From Saccoglossus kowalevskii (taxonomy: Eukaryota > Hemichordata > Enteropneusta > Harrimaniidae), in the NCBI RefSeq assembly GCF_000003605.2, contig NW_003122909.1:133392-160003 (forward strand): a stretch of DNA of 26,612 bases, given 5' to 3'. How positions within the stretch are numbered: the stretch's first letter is position 1; every line of letters begins with the position of its first letter. The translations under genes were made by a program, and so were the position numbers. Below the pieces are notes generated by a model. The model ran no database searches. It worked only from the letters and a program-made list of their open reading frames with translations, and was not told the origin of the DNA. Below, one piece after another: positions 1 through 10,386 of the stretch.

Positions 1-153
1 TCTGACTACCCACACAATGCTGACTGTATCTGGCAAATAACATTACAAGAAGGTCAGCAAATCCTGATTGAATTTCTGGATATGGACATTGAGAGGAGAT
101 ATGATTGGCTGTTGATTGGTGAAGGAACAGACCCTGACTCTGATGAGTATATG
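1..153 (+). CDS. CUB8 of upstream unit, first-half exon (5' truncated)
   Basis: Frame 1 gives SDYPHNADCIWQ, then ERRYDWLLIGEG, and ends SDEYM before the donor atg|gtatta (phase 0). It aligns with the CUB8 exons at 10783 and 20471, which contain PDDYPHNLDC and KLLIGEGL. The missing start of the exon lies before the window. This is the tail of a unit preceding unit I and shows the array is longer than what is seen. Confidence 0.9.
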
Positions 154-344
154 GTATTAAAATTGATTTCCATTGTTTTGCATTTTTATTATCTTCACTG
201 ATGTTACCCATTTCATGTGGTACCTTCGTTTGCACAATGGTTCGTGTGATTAAAACATGCATGTAACTTTGTGATGAAGTTCTAGCTGAGTTAACAATAA
301 TATACTTTATTTTCCAATAACACTTTACTTATTTATATATGTAG

Positions 345-468
345 GAATATTCTGGCAATGACATACCAGATAATTATATCAGTACCTCTCATCAAGTATG
401 GTTGAGATTTCAGACAGATTGGAGCCAAACACGAACAGGATTCCATCTTACATATCAAATGTTTGTTT
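345..468 (+). CDS. CUB8 of upstream unit, second-half exon
   Basis: Starts after gtag with EYSGND and contains the CUB strand HQVWLRFQTDW followed by GFHLTYQMFV. The donor is t|gtaagt, phase 1; the split Cys codon is completed by the CTLD exon at 759. The 124-bp length is identical to the matching exons at 11236 and 20996. Confidence 0.9.
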
Positions 469-758
469 GTAAGTAGACATGTTATACTCTTCTCATAGAG
501 TAGCTGACTCACATTTGAAAAAATGGTTCTAACCTTCAACACAATAAATAGAGTATCAGAAATCGCCATGGCCAGCACATTGGGCATTAAGGCAATGACC
601 TTCGATGAAGTTGAAATCCTGCTTTATTAACAGAAATAGTTTTTGTGACAAGGAAACTGTTAACTATATATTCATTGAAAATGATGTTCATATTTTTCGT
701 TTTTTGCTCTTCATTTTTATGTTGTTCATATTTTATTGTGATTCTATTTTTCTCCCAG

Positions 759-959
759 GTCCTGAAGGATATGAAGCTCATTTTGTTGGTGATCGCTACA
801 GATGTTATAAGTTTGTACTTTCACCATCACCATGGGACGATGCCAGAGATGAATGTTTGTCTACTATGCATGGTGACTTGGTGATTATTGATGATGACAT
901 TGAACTTGAGTATGTGAGCAACCAGATGAGTGACAAGGGTGTAGACAGCTATTGGATAG
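759..959 (+). CDS. Unit I CTLD, exon 1 of 2
   Basis: Begins CPEGYEAHF, with the first Cys split across the intron, then RCYKF, WDDARDEC, HGDLVIIDDD and YWIG. This is the N-terminal half of a long-form C-type lectin-like domain: the extra N-terminal Cys pair, the first core Cys in DEC, and the WIG strand. Acceptor ctcccag, donor ag|gttagt, phase 1. An earlier in-frame Met-led stretch from 605 is intronic read-through, not a start. Confidence 0.92.
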
Positions 960-1213
960 GTTAGTATCTGCTATGCCAGGATGAATTGTTGTGTTACATT
1001 GTACTATAATCAGCATGAATTTTCTTTCCCTCATGTTAATTTAATTTAATTGTTATATTTTAACTAAACAGGTGCAATATATAGTTCTAGATTTTTATGG
1101 AAATTACTAAAATGACATGTATTTTAATGGACGGCGATGCAAGATAATGCTGTTGAATGTATTAAGGATAAACGTTTTTCTCTGATTCAATTCAATCCCC
1201 AACTTTATTGCAG

Positions 1214-1411
1214 GATATTCTGACATATCTGTTGAGGGTCGATGGAAATGGATAGACTGTAGAGATTCCTCTGAATGGGATCTTTCTAACTGGGCAGAGG
1301 GAGAACCTTCAAATGGAACGTATGAAGACTGTGCCTTGGTAGATGATCTCCATTGGCAAGATAGGAATTGTAGAACACTACACTACTATGTTTGTGAAAT
1401 CAACAGAAAGG
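1214..1411 (+). CDS. Unit I CTLD, exon 2 of 2
   Basis: Encodes GYSDISVEG, WKWIDC, SNWAEGEPSNG, EDCALV, HWQDRNC and YYVCEIN: the C-terminal half of the lectin fold with three of the four core cysteines. The long-loop ligand motif is EPS rather than EPN or QPD, and the usual WND is WQD, so canonical Ca2+-dependent sugar binding is doubtful. An extra Cys (WIDC, where many family members have Gly) is shared by all three CTLDs here. Donor g|gtacag, phase 1. Confidence 0.92.
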
Positions 1412-1668
1412 GTACAGTCACCTCTTATTGAATTATCATCTATTGCAATCTTTCACATTTTGTTGCGAATTTGTCAGCTGAAAAGCAATCCACTTTAGAA
1501 ATATATGTATTATTTGACATTCTCAGTTTTATTACAGGTATTACTCGCTGTGAAGTACTTACAGTTGTCATGGTTACTAATATTCAGATTAATAACTTTT
1601 AGCTTTGATTGATATATATTACATTCTGTTGCATAAATATTTTTAAAACTGTTTTTTTTTTCGTGCAG

Positions 1669-1971
1669 AATTCGAATATCCTGATGACATAAATGTACAG
1701 GCTGTTGATGCTGTTGGTCTTTCTCCATACAATATTCATGTTACCTGGACAATATCTGACTACAACTGTGATGTGATTGGCTACAGGGTTAGATACAGGC
1801 GATCTGATTGGCTGGGTGGCTATACATATTTGTATGTTGATGGTGGTGATGCAAGTGAGATGATTCTCACAGATTTAGAAAGTTCCACCTTGTACCTATC
1901 CTACGTTGCTGCAGTGACCACAAAAGGACGTTTAGATTATGTTGGTCCAGCTGAAGCATGGACGCATCAAG
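1669..1971 (+). CDS. Unit I FN3 domain (single exon)
   Basis: A one-exon fibronectin type III domain of about 101 residues: INVQAVDAVGLSPYNIHVTW (strands A-B), NCDVIGYRVRYRR (strand C), LTDLESSTLYLSYVAAVT (E-F hairpin, with the usual Leu and Tyr) and a C-terminal AWTHQG. Flanked by phase 1 introns on both sides. It carries one Cys (YNCDV), conserved in all three FN3 copies and unusual for this family. Confidence 0.9.
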
Positions 1972-2320
1972 GTACGTGATGTTGCCATGGCAACTGTACT
2001 TGTTTATTTTGAATGAGTTTGCACTCCTATGAATTCTCTTAAACTGTAATATTAATTAGATTTATGTGTATGGCATTTATTTGTTTTTTTAAACATTGTT
2101 ATTATCAGCTAAATATTATGGTGAAAAATTCGCCAGTTTTTGCAAAAAATGTCTCGTCTTTTGGGAACTATTCAAGTTTGAAAAGTAAGACCAGGATAGT
2201 AAAGTTTTGAAAATTAACATTTATTTAGTATTTAAATTAAGAAACAATAACGAAGTATTAAAACCATTGTTTTAGTGTTTTTCCGGTATGATCTATTTAT
2301 TTTGATCTATTTTTGTTCAG
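1972..2320. other. Intron, unit I FN3 to CUB1 (349 bp)
   Basis: AT-rich, stops in all frames. No repeat, RNA gene or conserved block seen. Ends with acceptor ttgttcag. Confidence 0.85.
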
Positions 2321-2442
2321 TTTTCAAGCCACCAGCCCCACCTGTGGAGCCAGAGAAATGTGAGGGTAACTATACAACTAAAAATGGCACAATATTACGG
2401 ATCACGTCACCAGGCTACCCAGATGACTATGATAATAATGAG
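2321..2442 (+). CDS. Unit I CUB1, exon 1: Pro-rich linker and CUB start
   Basis: Encodes the linker FKPPAPPVEPEK, then CEGNYTTKNG and RITSPGYPDDYDNNE, the N-terminal CUB strand with the SPxYPxxY signature. The donor gag|gtaata is phase 0, cutting the domain just before the second CUB cysteine. Matches exons at 14322 and 26191. Confidence 0.9.
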
Positions 2443-3080
2443 GTAATAATACGGAAAGTGCCAGAACTGTAAAAAAAAATGTTTTTTTTTTGCTTACAGC
2501 AGCCTCCAGAAAAATGCATTGATGTTCAGTAAAAGTTGTTCTTTCACCACCGGACTTTCTTGTCCAAATTTTTCTGCCCTTTTTTTCTCATATTCTTCAA
2601 TATTTCTGGAAATTAACCCTAAGTTTGGAGCTAACTTTAAATTTAAACTTAAAATTTGAGTCTATTTTTAGTTTTGTAGTCAACACATTTGGCTGTTATT
2701 GTGCCAATCTTCTGAAAGAAAGTGCAAAACAGGACTATTTTGTGAATTTACTGGCTTATCAGTTTCTATAATTTCCCTATCAGAAAACAGTATATCATAC
2801 ACAATTAGCTATCTGTGGAGAACTTTTACAGTAGCACTCTGGGTGTAACACTGAAACATTCTAGCACCTTGTTCATTTTCAAAAAAATGGAAATCAAAAT
2901 GCTACCACAAAGTACTATTATCAGTTTATTATTTAAAGCATGTGTAATGCGATTTTTTTAAATAGTCTTCATGTTATTTGAAGAGTTGTAGTTCAATCCA
3001 ATCATGGTCTGTATATCGGCAATTCTATGTAATATTTACCAATTGTTATTCTCAATGCATCTCTTCATTTTTTGTACCAG
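2443..3080. other. Intron inside unit I CUB1 (638 bp)
   Basis: AT-rich with A and T homopolymers near 2472-2491. A decoy acceptor-like ttgcttacag occurs near 2500 but is not followed by CUB sequence. Nothing else recognised. True acceptor tttgtaccag. Confidence 0.8.
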
Positions 3081-3351
3081 AATTGTGAATGGCTTGTTAC
3101 TGCCTCATCACCAGACAGTACATTTATAGTTCATCTTCGTGACCTTTCAACTGAAAAGTGGTTTGATTATCTTGACATTGGTGAAGGTCATGACCTCAAT
3201 GATGCGTCCACTCGCGTTCATCACATGTCTGGTAGAATTCGTCCATGGTTTTTCTGGTCCTCATCCACTGATAAACTCTGGTTCAATTTCTATTCTGACT
3301 TTTGGACAACATATAGAGGGTTTATGGTGGACATTGAAGAGATTCTTACTG
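3081..3351 (+). CDS. Unit I CUB1, exon 2
   Basis: Encodes NCEWLVTASS, RDLSTEKWFDYLDIGEG, STRVHHMSGR and KLWFNFYSDFWTTYRGFMVD. Glu (STE), Asp (FDYL) and Asp (YSD) fit the acidic cluster of Ca2+-binding CUBs. No third or fourth CUB cysteine is present. Length 271 bp, phase 0 to phase 1. Nearly identical at nucleotide level to the unit II copy at 15032-15301. Confidence 0.92.
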
Positions 3352-3602
3352 GTGAGTACAGTGTCCCATACAATGCATATTATTTGGTCAATATTTTTTG
3401 TATTCACCAATAAATTGGCCAACAATTTGGCCATTGAAAATATTGACCAATGATATATTCCAAATAAAATTTATTCATCTCAAGTATGAAAAATACATTT
3501 AATGTTTGAAGGATGTTTTATATGTTAAATGTATCCTTTAAAACAAAATCCAAAATTGTATTATATATAAGTATAAGCTTGTAATTGTGTATATGTTTCT
3601 AG

Positions 3603-4019
3603 AAGTTCCACCAACTCAGAAACCAATACCAGTTGACCCTGAGCCAGAGGATCCGGAACCACCTGAGGAATGCGGTGGGAATATCACTATTGCACTTGGA
3701 GGATCCATAAACCTCACCTTGTTGCATTATCCCGAGAACTACGAAGACAATCTCAACTGTCTGTGGTTGATAAACACTGAAAGCAAACACAGAGTGAATG
3801 TCACATTCATTGACTTTGAGACTGAATACTGCCATGACTGGCTTGAAATAGGTAACACACATGATTATAAGGATTTGACGACTAGTACTTTGAGAGTGTC
3901 TGGTGATGATGCACCAGATGATCACATATCAACAGTGGATGAAATATGGATCACGTTTAAAACTGATTATGCCATTACATTCCGAGGGTTTCACTTGCTG
4001 TTAACAGAATATATAGAAA
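3603..4019 (+). CDS. Unit I CUB2 with Pro-rich N-terminal linker (single exon)
   Basis: Starts EVPPTQKPIPVDPEPED, a Pro/acidic spacer, then CGGNITIALGG, HYPENYEDNLNCLW, ETEYCHDWLEIGN, LRVSGDD, DEIWITFKTDY and GFHLLLTEY. The whole CUB lies in one 417-bp exon with phase 1 ends, the same length as unit II (15565). It has three cysteines: the usual first pair plus a third in EYCHDW with no partner inside the domain. Confidence 0.93.
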
Positions 4020-4608
4020 GTAAGTATACTGTCGAACTAGTTTTGCAGCTCCAAATAGTATATGGTCCATTTCTTTGCACATTAAATTGTCAGTAATGAA
4101 GTTATATATTGAAAATTTCCTAAATTTTCCTAAACAATTTAAATATACTACTAATTTTGAGCAAGTGAGATCTTATTCAAACTTGACTCCATGATTTCCC
4201 TATAAGCTGTAAGCCTACTCATATTTTTTGACAAAGACAATGTTCATTGCTTCATTATGTATAATTATAGAGACTAGCATGGCAATAGCATTCTCTTGTG
4301 TATTACGGTCATAACATCTAACTGAGGTTTGTATTTCAATAACTATTTCATTCGAATTTGCCTGCGACATGGAATATTGACTTTGAAACATGAAATGTCT
4401 GTCAGTAGAGTGTTAGCAATGTCCATCCATAATCTCCATGATTTGATTGATAAAATTGCCTTTAGTTAGTGTATAAGAATTGTATAGGGAAAATTTGTAT
4501 TTTTTTGAAACAAATCAGGACAAAAACGATTAATCTCCTTGGTAATTTGGGCCAATTGCCTCCATGAAGTTTAAGATATGAATGACGATATGATGCTTTT
4601 GTTTACAG
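4020..4608. other. Intron, unit I CUB2 to CUB3 (589 bp)
   Basis: AT-rich with no open frame of note and no recognised repeat. Acceptor tttgtttacag. Confidence 0.8.
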
Positions 4609-4986
4609 GTGATGTCATTTGTGGTGGTGATCTAACAATCCCAGCTGTGGTGGGAGCATCAGTAGATATCACATCACCAAACTATCCAGACCATTACAAC
4701 AACAATGACTACTGCAAATGGACCATCTCAGTGGTCCAGCCTGTTAAGACCTTCACTGGCATATACCATATGTATGTCAGAATCAACTCATTCGATACTG
4801 AACTGAACTTTGACTGGCTGGAAATTGGATCTGGCCATGATGACAGTGATTTTGACTCTTTGCTGTTCAGATTCTCTGGCTCAGATGTGTCTGGTTCGTA
4901 TGTCACTAACCATGATGAAGTATGGGCGTTATGGACCAGTGATAGGAGTTTCACCAAGCAAGGATTCAATGTCACCTTCTTTATAG
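4609..4986 (+). CDS. Unit I CUB3 (single exon)
   Basis: Encodes ICGGDLTIP, ITSPNYPDHYNNNDYCKW, NSFDTELNFDWLEIGSG, LLFRFSGSDVSG, EVWALWTSDRS and GFNVTFF. A complete CUB in one 378-bp exon, phase 1 on both sides, with two cysteines only. The loop between CKW and the FD strand is longer than in the other CUBs. The unit II counterpart at 16251 is 9 bp shorter. Confidence 0.92.
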
Positions 4987-5540
4987 GTATGCACAATTAC
5001 ATTAAGTGTAGGTTTGTTATAGAAATACTTGGCAATACTTGCTCTTTTAGAAGCACATGTAAATGACAAAGGTGTATCTGTAGCCAAAGTGAATCATATT
5101 TCAATGACCCAGTATACAATAAATGTCATGTTTGTCTATATGAGCTTCTATATTATTGTAGATGCGACTCTAAAACATGTATACATGTGTACATGTATCT
5201 GTCGTTATATTGTTACTATGGATTCCTTCTCATATTATAAGCAAATGAACTTCTAAACTGAATGAACTTCTATGGGGTTGTTTGATTCGATGGCAGATTT
5301 ACTTACATTAATTATATCATACTGCTGTTATATATTACATATCAAATTTTGCCACTTTTCACAAAATAAACCTGAAATAATTGTGTTCATTTTTTTGCTA
5401 TAATGTTGATGAAAACTTGTAGGCAATGGAAATGTTCATCCATTTAGTCCAAAATGAACTAAAAAATAATAAAATGTAGCACCAAAATGATGGGACAGGT
5501 TTGAACAATATGGTAAATAATAGATTTCATTTTGTTTCAG
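4987..5540. other. Intron, unit I CUB3 to CUB4 (554 bp)
   Basis: AT-rich. A short palindromic run acatgtatacatgtgtacat lies near 5177. Otherwise nothing recognised. Acceptor tttgtttcag. Confidence 0.8.
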
Positions 5541-5755
5541 TTTTCCCCTGTGGTGGAAGTCTATTTGGACCGTCTGGTAACATCACTTCTCCAGGGTACC
5601 CTAACAGATATCCACATGGAAGTAACTGTCGTTGGGACATCTTAGTCGACTCAGATAAACTTATCAAGTTTTCATTCCATGTGTTCGACCTAGAGAACAA
5701 TTATGACTACCTTTATCTGGGAGATGAGATATCAGACTCAAATTTACCACTTGTG
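5541..5755 (+). CDS. Unit I CUB4, exon 1
   Basis: Encodes FPCGGSLFGPSGNI, SPGYPNRYPHGSNCRW, KFSFHVFDLENNYDYLYLGD and ends LPLV. Donor gtg|gtaagc, phase 0. The domain is split after the DYLYLGD strand, the same place as in CUB8. Length 215 bp, identical to unit II (17188) and to the CUB8 first exons. Confidence 0.92.
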
Positions 5756-5956
5756 GTAAGCGCTAGTAATTTTGTTCAGTCTAAATATGAAAGAGTAAAA
5801 ATGTGGGTAGACATTTATCATTATCGTTATCATCATCAGATCTTCATCAGATTATCAATCCTCCTCCTTGTCAGTTCGTCATTCTCTCATCACATCCTTC
5901 TTCCTTAGATCATCATCATCAGATCTATCTATCACATCTTTGTTATCAGATTTTTG

Positions 5957-5989
<33 letters not shown>

Positions 5990-6152
5990 AATCATCAGCA
6001 TCATCATCATTATGTAGTAATTTAGTAATTATGCAGTAGAACATGAGCAGAATGTCTATCAGTAAGAGTTGCACACTTATGATGAGTGGACTGATGGGAG
6101 AGTGTATAACAAGTCTAATAATTATGTGGATATTAATTGTGTAATATTTTAG
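5756..6152. repeat. Intron inside CUB4 with an impure TCA/ATC microsatellite (about 5814-6012)
   Basis: A patchy ATC/TCA trinucleotide tract, purest at about 5958-5989, fills the middle of this 397-bp intron. It creates an artefactual Ser-rich open frame. The unit II counterpart intron (17403-17523) lacks it and is only 121 bp. Confidence 0.85.
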
Positions 6153-6279
6153 GAATTGACTGGTGACGAGCTACCAAAAGATGAGGTGCTTGATACTTAC
6201 CATGCATGGGTTCACTTTACATCAGACCTGTCTGGCGATGGGGATGGTTTCTATTTGACATATGAGGAATATGAAGAAG
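6153..6279 (+). CDS. Unit I CUB4, exon 2
   Basis: Encodes ELTGDELPKDEV, HAWVHFTSDLSGDGDGFYLT and ends YEEYEE. It supplies the last CUB strands including the SD acidic loop. Length 127 bp, phase 0 to phase 1, same as 17524-17650. Confidence 0.9.
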
Positions 6280-6839
6280 GTAAGTGAGAATATCTGGGTG
6301 CAATGTATATTGACTACATACATGTACATGTACCTGTCTGTACTTGGCATGATTGCGAAATATACAAAATAATAATCTAAACCGAACGTTTTGTTGAGAA
6401 TGATGTGACATATTGGAACAGTACTACCGGTATATAGAATTGTTAGTCTAGTACAAGTGCATATTTGTGTGGTAGTGTGTGGTATGCGTGGGTTAAATCA
6501 CTATATACTCTATATACTATTAGTTTCATAATAGTTTTAGGTATGACATTGTGCTTAATAATGTGACATTCAAGTACAATGGTATAATGAGTGTATCATG
6601 AGCATGACTTCCTGATAAAGACAGAAGCAGGACAAATTCATTCTTTTAAAATACCTGTCAACACCCTTTGGTTGCCTGGGGATTCATATTACTCCAACCG
6701 TTTTAAATAAGTTTTGTGACTAATATTTGCCATGCTGATTATAACTGAGACTTGCATGTTGATTGTTTTTGACTGTGAACAATTTGCATCATAGCATGTG
6801 GTACAAATGTGATATCCCTTTGTCTATTGTTTTCCTTAG
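6280..6839. other. Intron, unit I CUB4 to CUB5 (560 bp)
   Basis: AT-rich with a small acatgtacatgta-type palindrome near 6319. No gene or repeat family recognised. Acceptor tttccttag. Confidence 0.8.
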
Positions 6840-7208
6840 AACTGCTGATTGCTAAACCATGTGGGGGAGCTTTTGAGACAAAACCTGACTCTAAACTTGT
6901 AATCCAATCACCAAATTACCCATCTCAATATAACAACAATGAACGATGTGTGTGGAATGTCACCTCTTCACCGGGGACCAGAATGTCAGTTCGTTTCCGG
7001 GACTTTGTGACAGAACCAGGACACGATTGGGTTGATGTTGGTAATGGACTTGATGAAAGTGATTTATCAACGAGAGAAAGACATCATTCAGGTTTTATAA
7101 GACCAGTATCATGGCTATCAGCTGAAGAGGCATTGTGGATAACTTTTACCACTGATGATTCTGTCATATTTCGTGGCTTCCTTATATACATAGAGGAAAG
7201 AAATGACA
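6840..7208 (+). CDS. Unit I CUB5 (single exon)
   Basis: Encodes ELLIAKPCGGAFETKP, QSPNYPSQYNNNERCVW, RFRDFVTEPGHDWVDVGNG, ERHHSGFIRP, EALWITFTTDDS and GFLIYIEERND. Complete two-cysteine CUB, 369 bp, phase 1 at both ends. Apart from the first dozen bases it differs from the unit II exon (17886-18254) at only scattered positions, while the flanking introns differ greatly in length and content. Confidence 0.93.
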
Positions 7209-7383
7209 GTAAGTAAGAATTATTAGCGTTTGAGAAAACTTTCTTGCATGTTTTCTGAGTTTATTAGATATAATGAATGTATCACATATTAAAATAAAAT
7301 TGAAGACTATAGTAGTGAGTATTTCAGATTTTACTTTTATTTTTGGGTTATGGGTGTCCTTTCATCATCACATGCTGTATTTA

Positions 7384-7516
<133 letters not shown>

Positions 7517-7714
7517 CAAGTTTATGTATTTATATAGCTGGTTGATTCAATTCTCAAGTTGTTTAATAATTAACAAGAGCTTCTTAGATGTATATTGCAG
7601 GGGAGGTGTATGGCAGTGGCTTCAGCGTGGCAGGATATGCTCACTTTTCTCATGGTTTATCTCTATAGGGGTTCATGTGTCTTCCTAAATTGGTTGTGTT
7701 GTACTATTTTGTTG

Positions 7715-8142
7715 GCTCCGCTGTTGACTTTGTCGAGCAGAGCTTATCATATGAGTGATTGTCTGTCGTCGTCCGGCGTCCGTCGTCCGTGTCAATGTTT
7801 TATTTTTTCGACTTTTTAGATTTGTTCATTTTATGATGATATTTTCAATTCTCTAATTTTGGTTAATATTTTTGTAATTTTTGGTAAAAAGTGGTATTTT
7901 CGACTTCTTGTTAAAAACCATAAGTCCGATTGCTTTGATATTACATATTTGAGAACTACATGTGGACCTCTCTCAGATTTGTTCATTTCATGATGATGAC
8001 TTCAATTATCTAATTTTAATGAATATTTTTTGTCATTTTTGGTAAAAGTTATATTTTTGAATTCTTGTTGAAAACAGCAAGTCTGATTGCTTTGATACTA
8101 AACATATAATTTAATTGAAATATGCATTGCTAACAGCGGAGC
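7715..8142. mobile_element. Short non-autonomous DNA-transposon-like element, copy 1
   Basis: Bounded by inverted termini gctccgctgtt (7715-7725) and aacagcggagc (8132-8142), which are perfect reverse complements. Inside are two degenerate tandem repeats with a period near 157 bp (agatttgttcatt at 7818 and 7975). A shorter related copy lies at 23911-24165 with its own compensating terminal changes. No transposase frame. The MITE-like class is inferred from termini and size. Confidence 0.6.
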
Positions 8143-8688
8143 TATCTCGGCCAAAATGCTGCTTGTTGCTGTTTTCTTTGTTTTTCCAAAATTGTAAAGT
8201 TGCTTGTGGATTCTGATGGTGTTTGATTGGCATTTTTTATTTGACACATCTGTCACTATAAGTTGTAGAGGTGTCGTAATTTTGCAGTACTGCACTTTGA
8301 TATCTGCATCCTACCTTATTAGAAAATAGGCATTCCAAATATGGAATGATTACATGGTACCGGTATTTCTATGATGGTGGATCTGTTTGAAAATAAAGTT
8401 CATACTGAGAAAGTTAACCATTTTCCATAGCTCTGGGCTTTTTACCAAGTGATTTTATTGAGAAAGTATATGATATTAGGCTTATTAAGAGAACATTGTA
8501 GAATATTCACCCGGGCAATGCGTGGTTGCATCGGCCGCCACTATGTAGAACTCTTGCTGTAATATCTTTGTGATAATCTTATAAACATACAAACCAGATA
8601 CTATGTATTTTGTAAATTATTTAATATCTAATTAGAACTCTCTGGGAAAGAATAAATGATATACTAATCTGCCATTGTGTTTTTCCAG

Positions 8689-9009
8689 CTGATACCAGTG
8701 AACCTAAACCACCAGTAGTAACCACACTACCTCCTGCAATCTCTACAACTTCCATTGGCACAACAATGACTGTATCACCATAACAAGTGAAGGAACTACA
8801 ATATCGGGAACAACAATTAAAGCTACTACAGTATCACCAACACCATACTGTGGTGGTTTTATCAGTGTGCCATCTGATGGAGTTGAGACTGTGATATCAC
8901 CAAACTATCCTGAGGACTATGATGATAATTTACTGTGTGAATGGACTGTTAGTGCTAGTCCAGGCAAAAGAATCAGAGTGCATGTGGAGGATTTCAAGAC
9001 AGAAAAAAG
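8689..9009 (+). CDS. Unit I CUB6, exon 1: mucin-like linker and CUB start, with a one-base deletion
   Basis: Starts TDTSEPKPPVVTTLPPA, a Ser/Thr/Pro-rich linker likely to carry O-glycans, then YCGGFISVP, ISPNYPEDYDDNLLCEW and VEDFKTEK. Donor ag|gtgtgt, phase 2. Relative to the otherwise almost identical unit II exon (18604-18925, 322 bp) a single g is missing between 8780 and 8781: cacca|taacaag against caccagtaacaag. This makes a TAA codon in the linker and shifts the frame. The rest of the exon and everything downstream read cleanly in the expected frame, so this is either a recent null mutation or a base-calling error. Confidence 0.88.
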
Positions 9010-9236
9010 GTGTGTATTATTAAAAATATTTTCCTTTAGTCAACTTTTTTCAACAATGCATCATTAAACATGCTGGATTATAGTTGTCTTGCAATGTACT
9101 GCTGTAGTCATCGTTATTATATAGATAATTGTTTCACATATTGCTTCAAACAAAATTTCATCCTGCCCACACTGTTTATATCAACTGTTGTGATGATTTC
9201 TCTTTTCATATATCACTGATTGTTTTCTAATTACAG

Positions 9237-9421
9237 ACATGATTACCTTGATTTGGGTGATGGTTATGATATGGACAAGGAAACCTCCAGATTTGAAACT
9301 CTAACTGGCAATGAGAAAGAACAAAGTCATGTGACAGCAACAGATAAAATGTGGATGAGATTTGTTACTGATCACAGGAAGACATATCGTGGATTTAAGA
9401 TTAACCTGAGTGAAGAAAACG
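9237..9421 (+). CDS. Unit I CUB6, exon 2
   Basis: Joined at phase 2 it gives RHDYLDLGDGYDMDKE, FETLTGNEKEQ, DKMWMRFVTDHRKTYRGF and KINLSEEN. Ends phase 1 at g|gtaaga. Length 185 bp, same as 19137-19321 and nearly identical to it. No third or fourth CUB cysteine. Confidence 0.92.
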
Positions 9422-9517
9422 GTAAGAATACACAAGTCTTCCAGTGAATTGAGCATTATAGAGCATCTGTGGAACAGGATCAGACTTAAAATGTATTAAT
9501 ATGTTCTCTTTTTTCAG

Positions 9518-9676
9518 AGTGTGTTAATCAAAGTGTTGTCATACCAACTGGTGGTAGTACTATCATTACATCACCAAACTACCCAGAGAATTATGAAGAC
9601 AGTGTATTCTGTGAATGGATAGTATCTACTGAGTCACTTGGAAATATTAGGGTGTATGTGGATCATTTTAAAACAG
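9518..9676 (+). CDS. Unit I CUB7, exon 1
   Basis: Encodes ECVNQSVVIPTGG, IITSPNYPENYEDSVFCEW and VYVDHFKT. Ends phase 1 at g|gtaggt, just before the acidic strand. Nearly identical to 19414-19572. Confidence 0.92.
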
Positions 9677-10386
9677 GTAGGTCTGGCATCTTATTATGTA
9701 GCGCTTTGAAAAATGATTTGGTTTGTTGAGTGAATAGTGTATATAATGAAATATCTTTATTTTTGTTTGTTTTCAAAATTTGAAAGGATTGTTGTTTAGA
9801 TGTGAATATTGAGAGCCAATTGTGGGGATCAACTTTGTCAAACTTTCATCATAAAGTACAAGTATTTGCATATTTAGTTAATGTACTGTTGAGTCAACTA
9901 TTTGACAAGTACATGGTATGATTGAACATTTTTGAGTGAAATACCATCTTTATTGTTTAAAATGTGTTTGGTTTTTCATCAATTTATTTTTCAAGATATA
10001 CACTTCTGGCCATAGACCATATACTATAGACCTTTAATAGACATTTAATCTTTCATATTGTATGCTATCAAACTATTTGTTAGTCATTATGCAATTCAAC
10101 ATTGATGGGTCTATTAAGTTTTGGCCAAATGCACATTCATTCTTGTCATCATCAAATTCAAAATGGCAGACTGGTGGTCACTTTCTTTAAACAAATGCAG
10201 CTCCACGAAGCCATATCTCATGTCACTTGATATTATAAATATTGCCTTTGTAGTTATTTTAATGTGATATCTCACGCTCATAATACGAACATGAAAGTGA
10301 CTTGTTTTCATTGGAGAAAGAAGTGTAACAGGATTTTTTGTTGCCATTTATGTCTACATAACAAATGTCTACTTTGTACTTTACAG
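9677..10386. other. Intron inside unit I CUB7 (710 bp)
   Basis: AT-rich, no recognised repeat or gene. The minus-strand open frame near 10114-10347 has no domain resemblance and the unit II counterpart (292 bp) lacks it. Acceptor ctttacag. Confidence 0.8.

Noticed and set aside
333-587. Minus-strand open frames throughout the window, for example 333-587, 3599-3925 and 25510-25946
   Set aside because: They are short, mostly opposite exons or in AT-rich introns, show no domain signature and no splice-linked continuation.
605-964. Met-led frame reading into the CTLD as a possible gene start
   Set aside because: The residues before 759 are hydrophobic T-rich intron sequence. A good acceptor at 758 matches those at 11520 and 21242, so the Met is chance.
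7715-8142. Retroelement fragment
   Set aside because: No reverse-transcriptase-like frame, poly-A tail or LTR is seen; matched inverted termini fit a small DNA element better.
8505-8545. Small GC-richer patch (cccgggcaatgcgtgg, then cggccgccac) in the intron
   Set aside because: Too short and isolated, with no promoter, inverted repeat or open frame.
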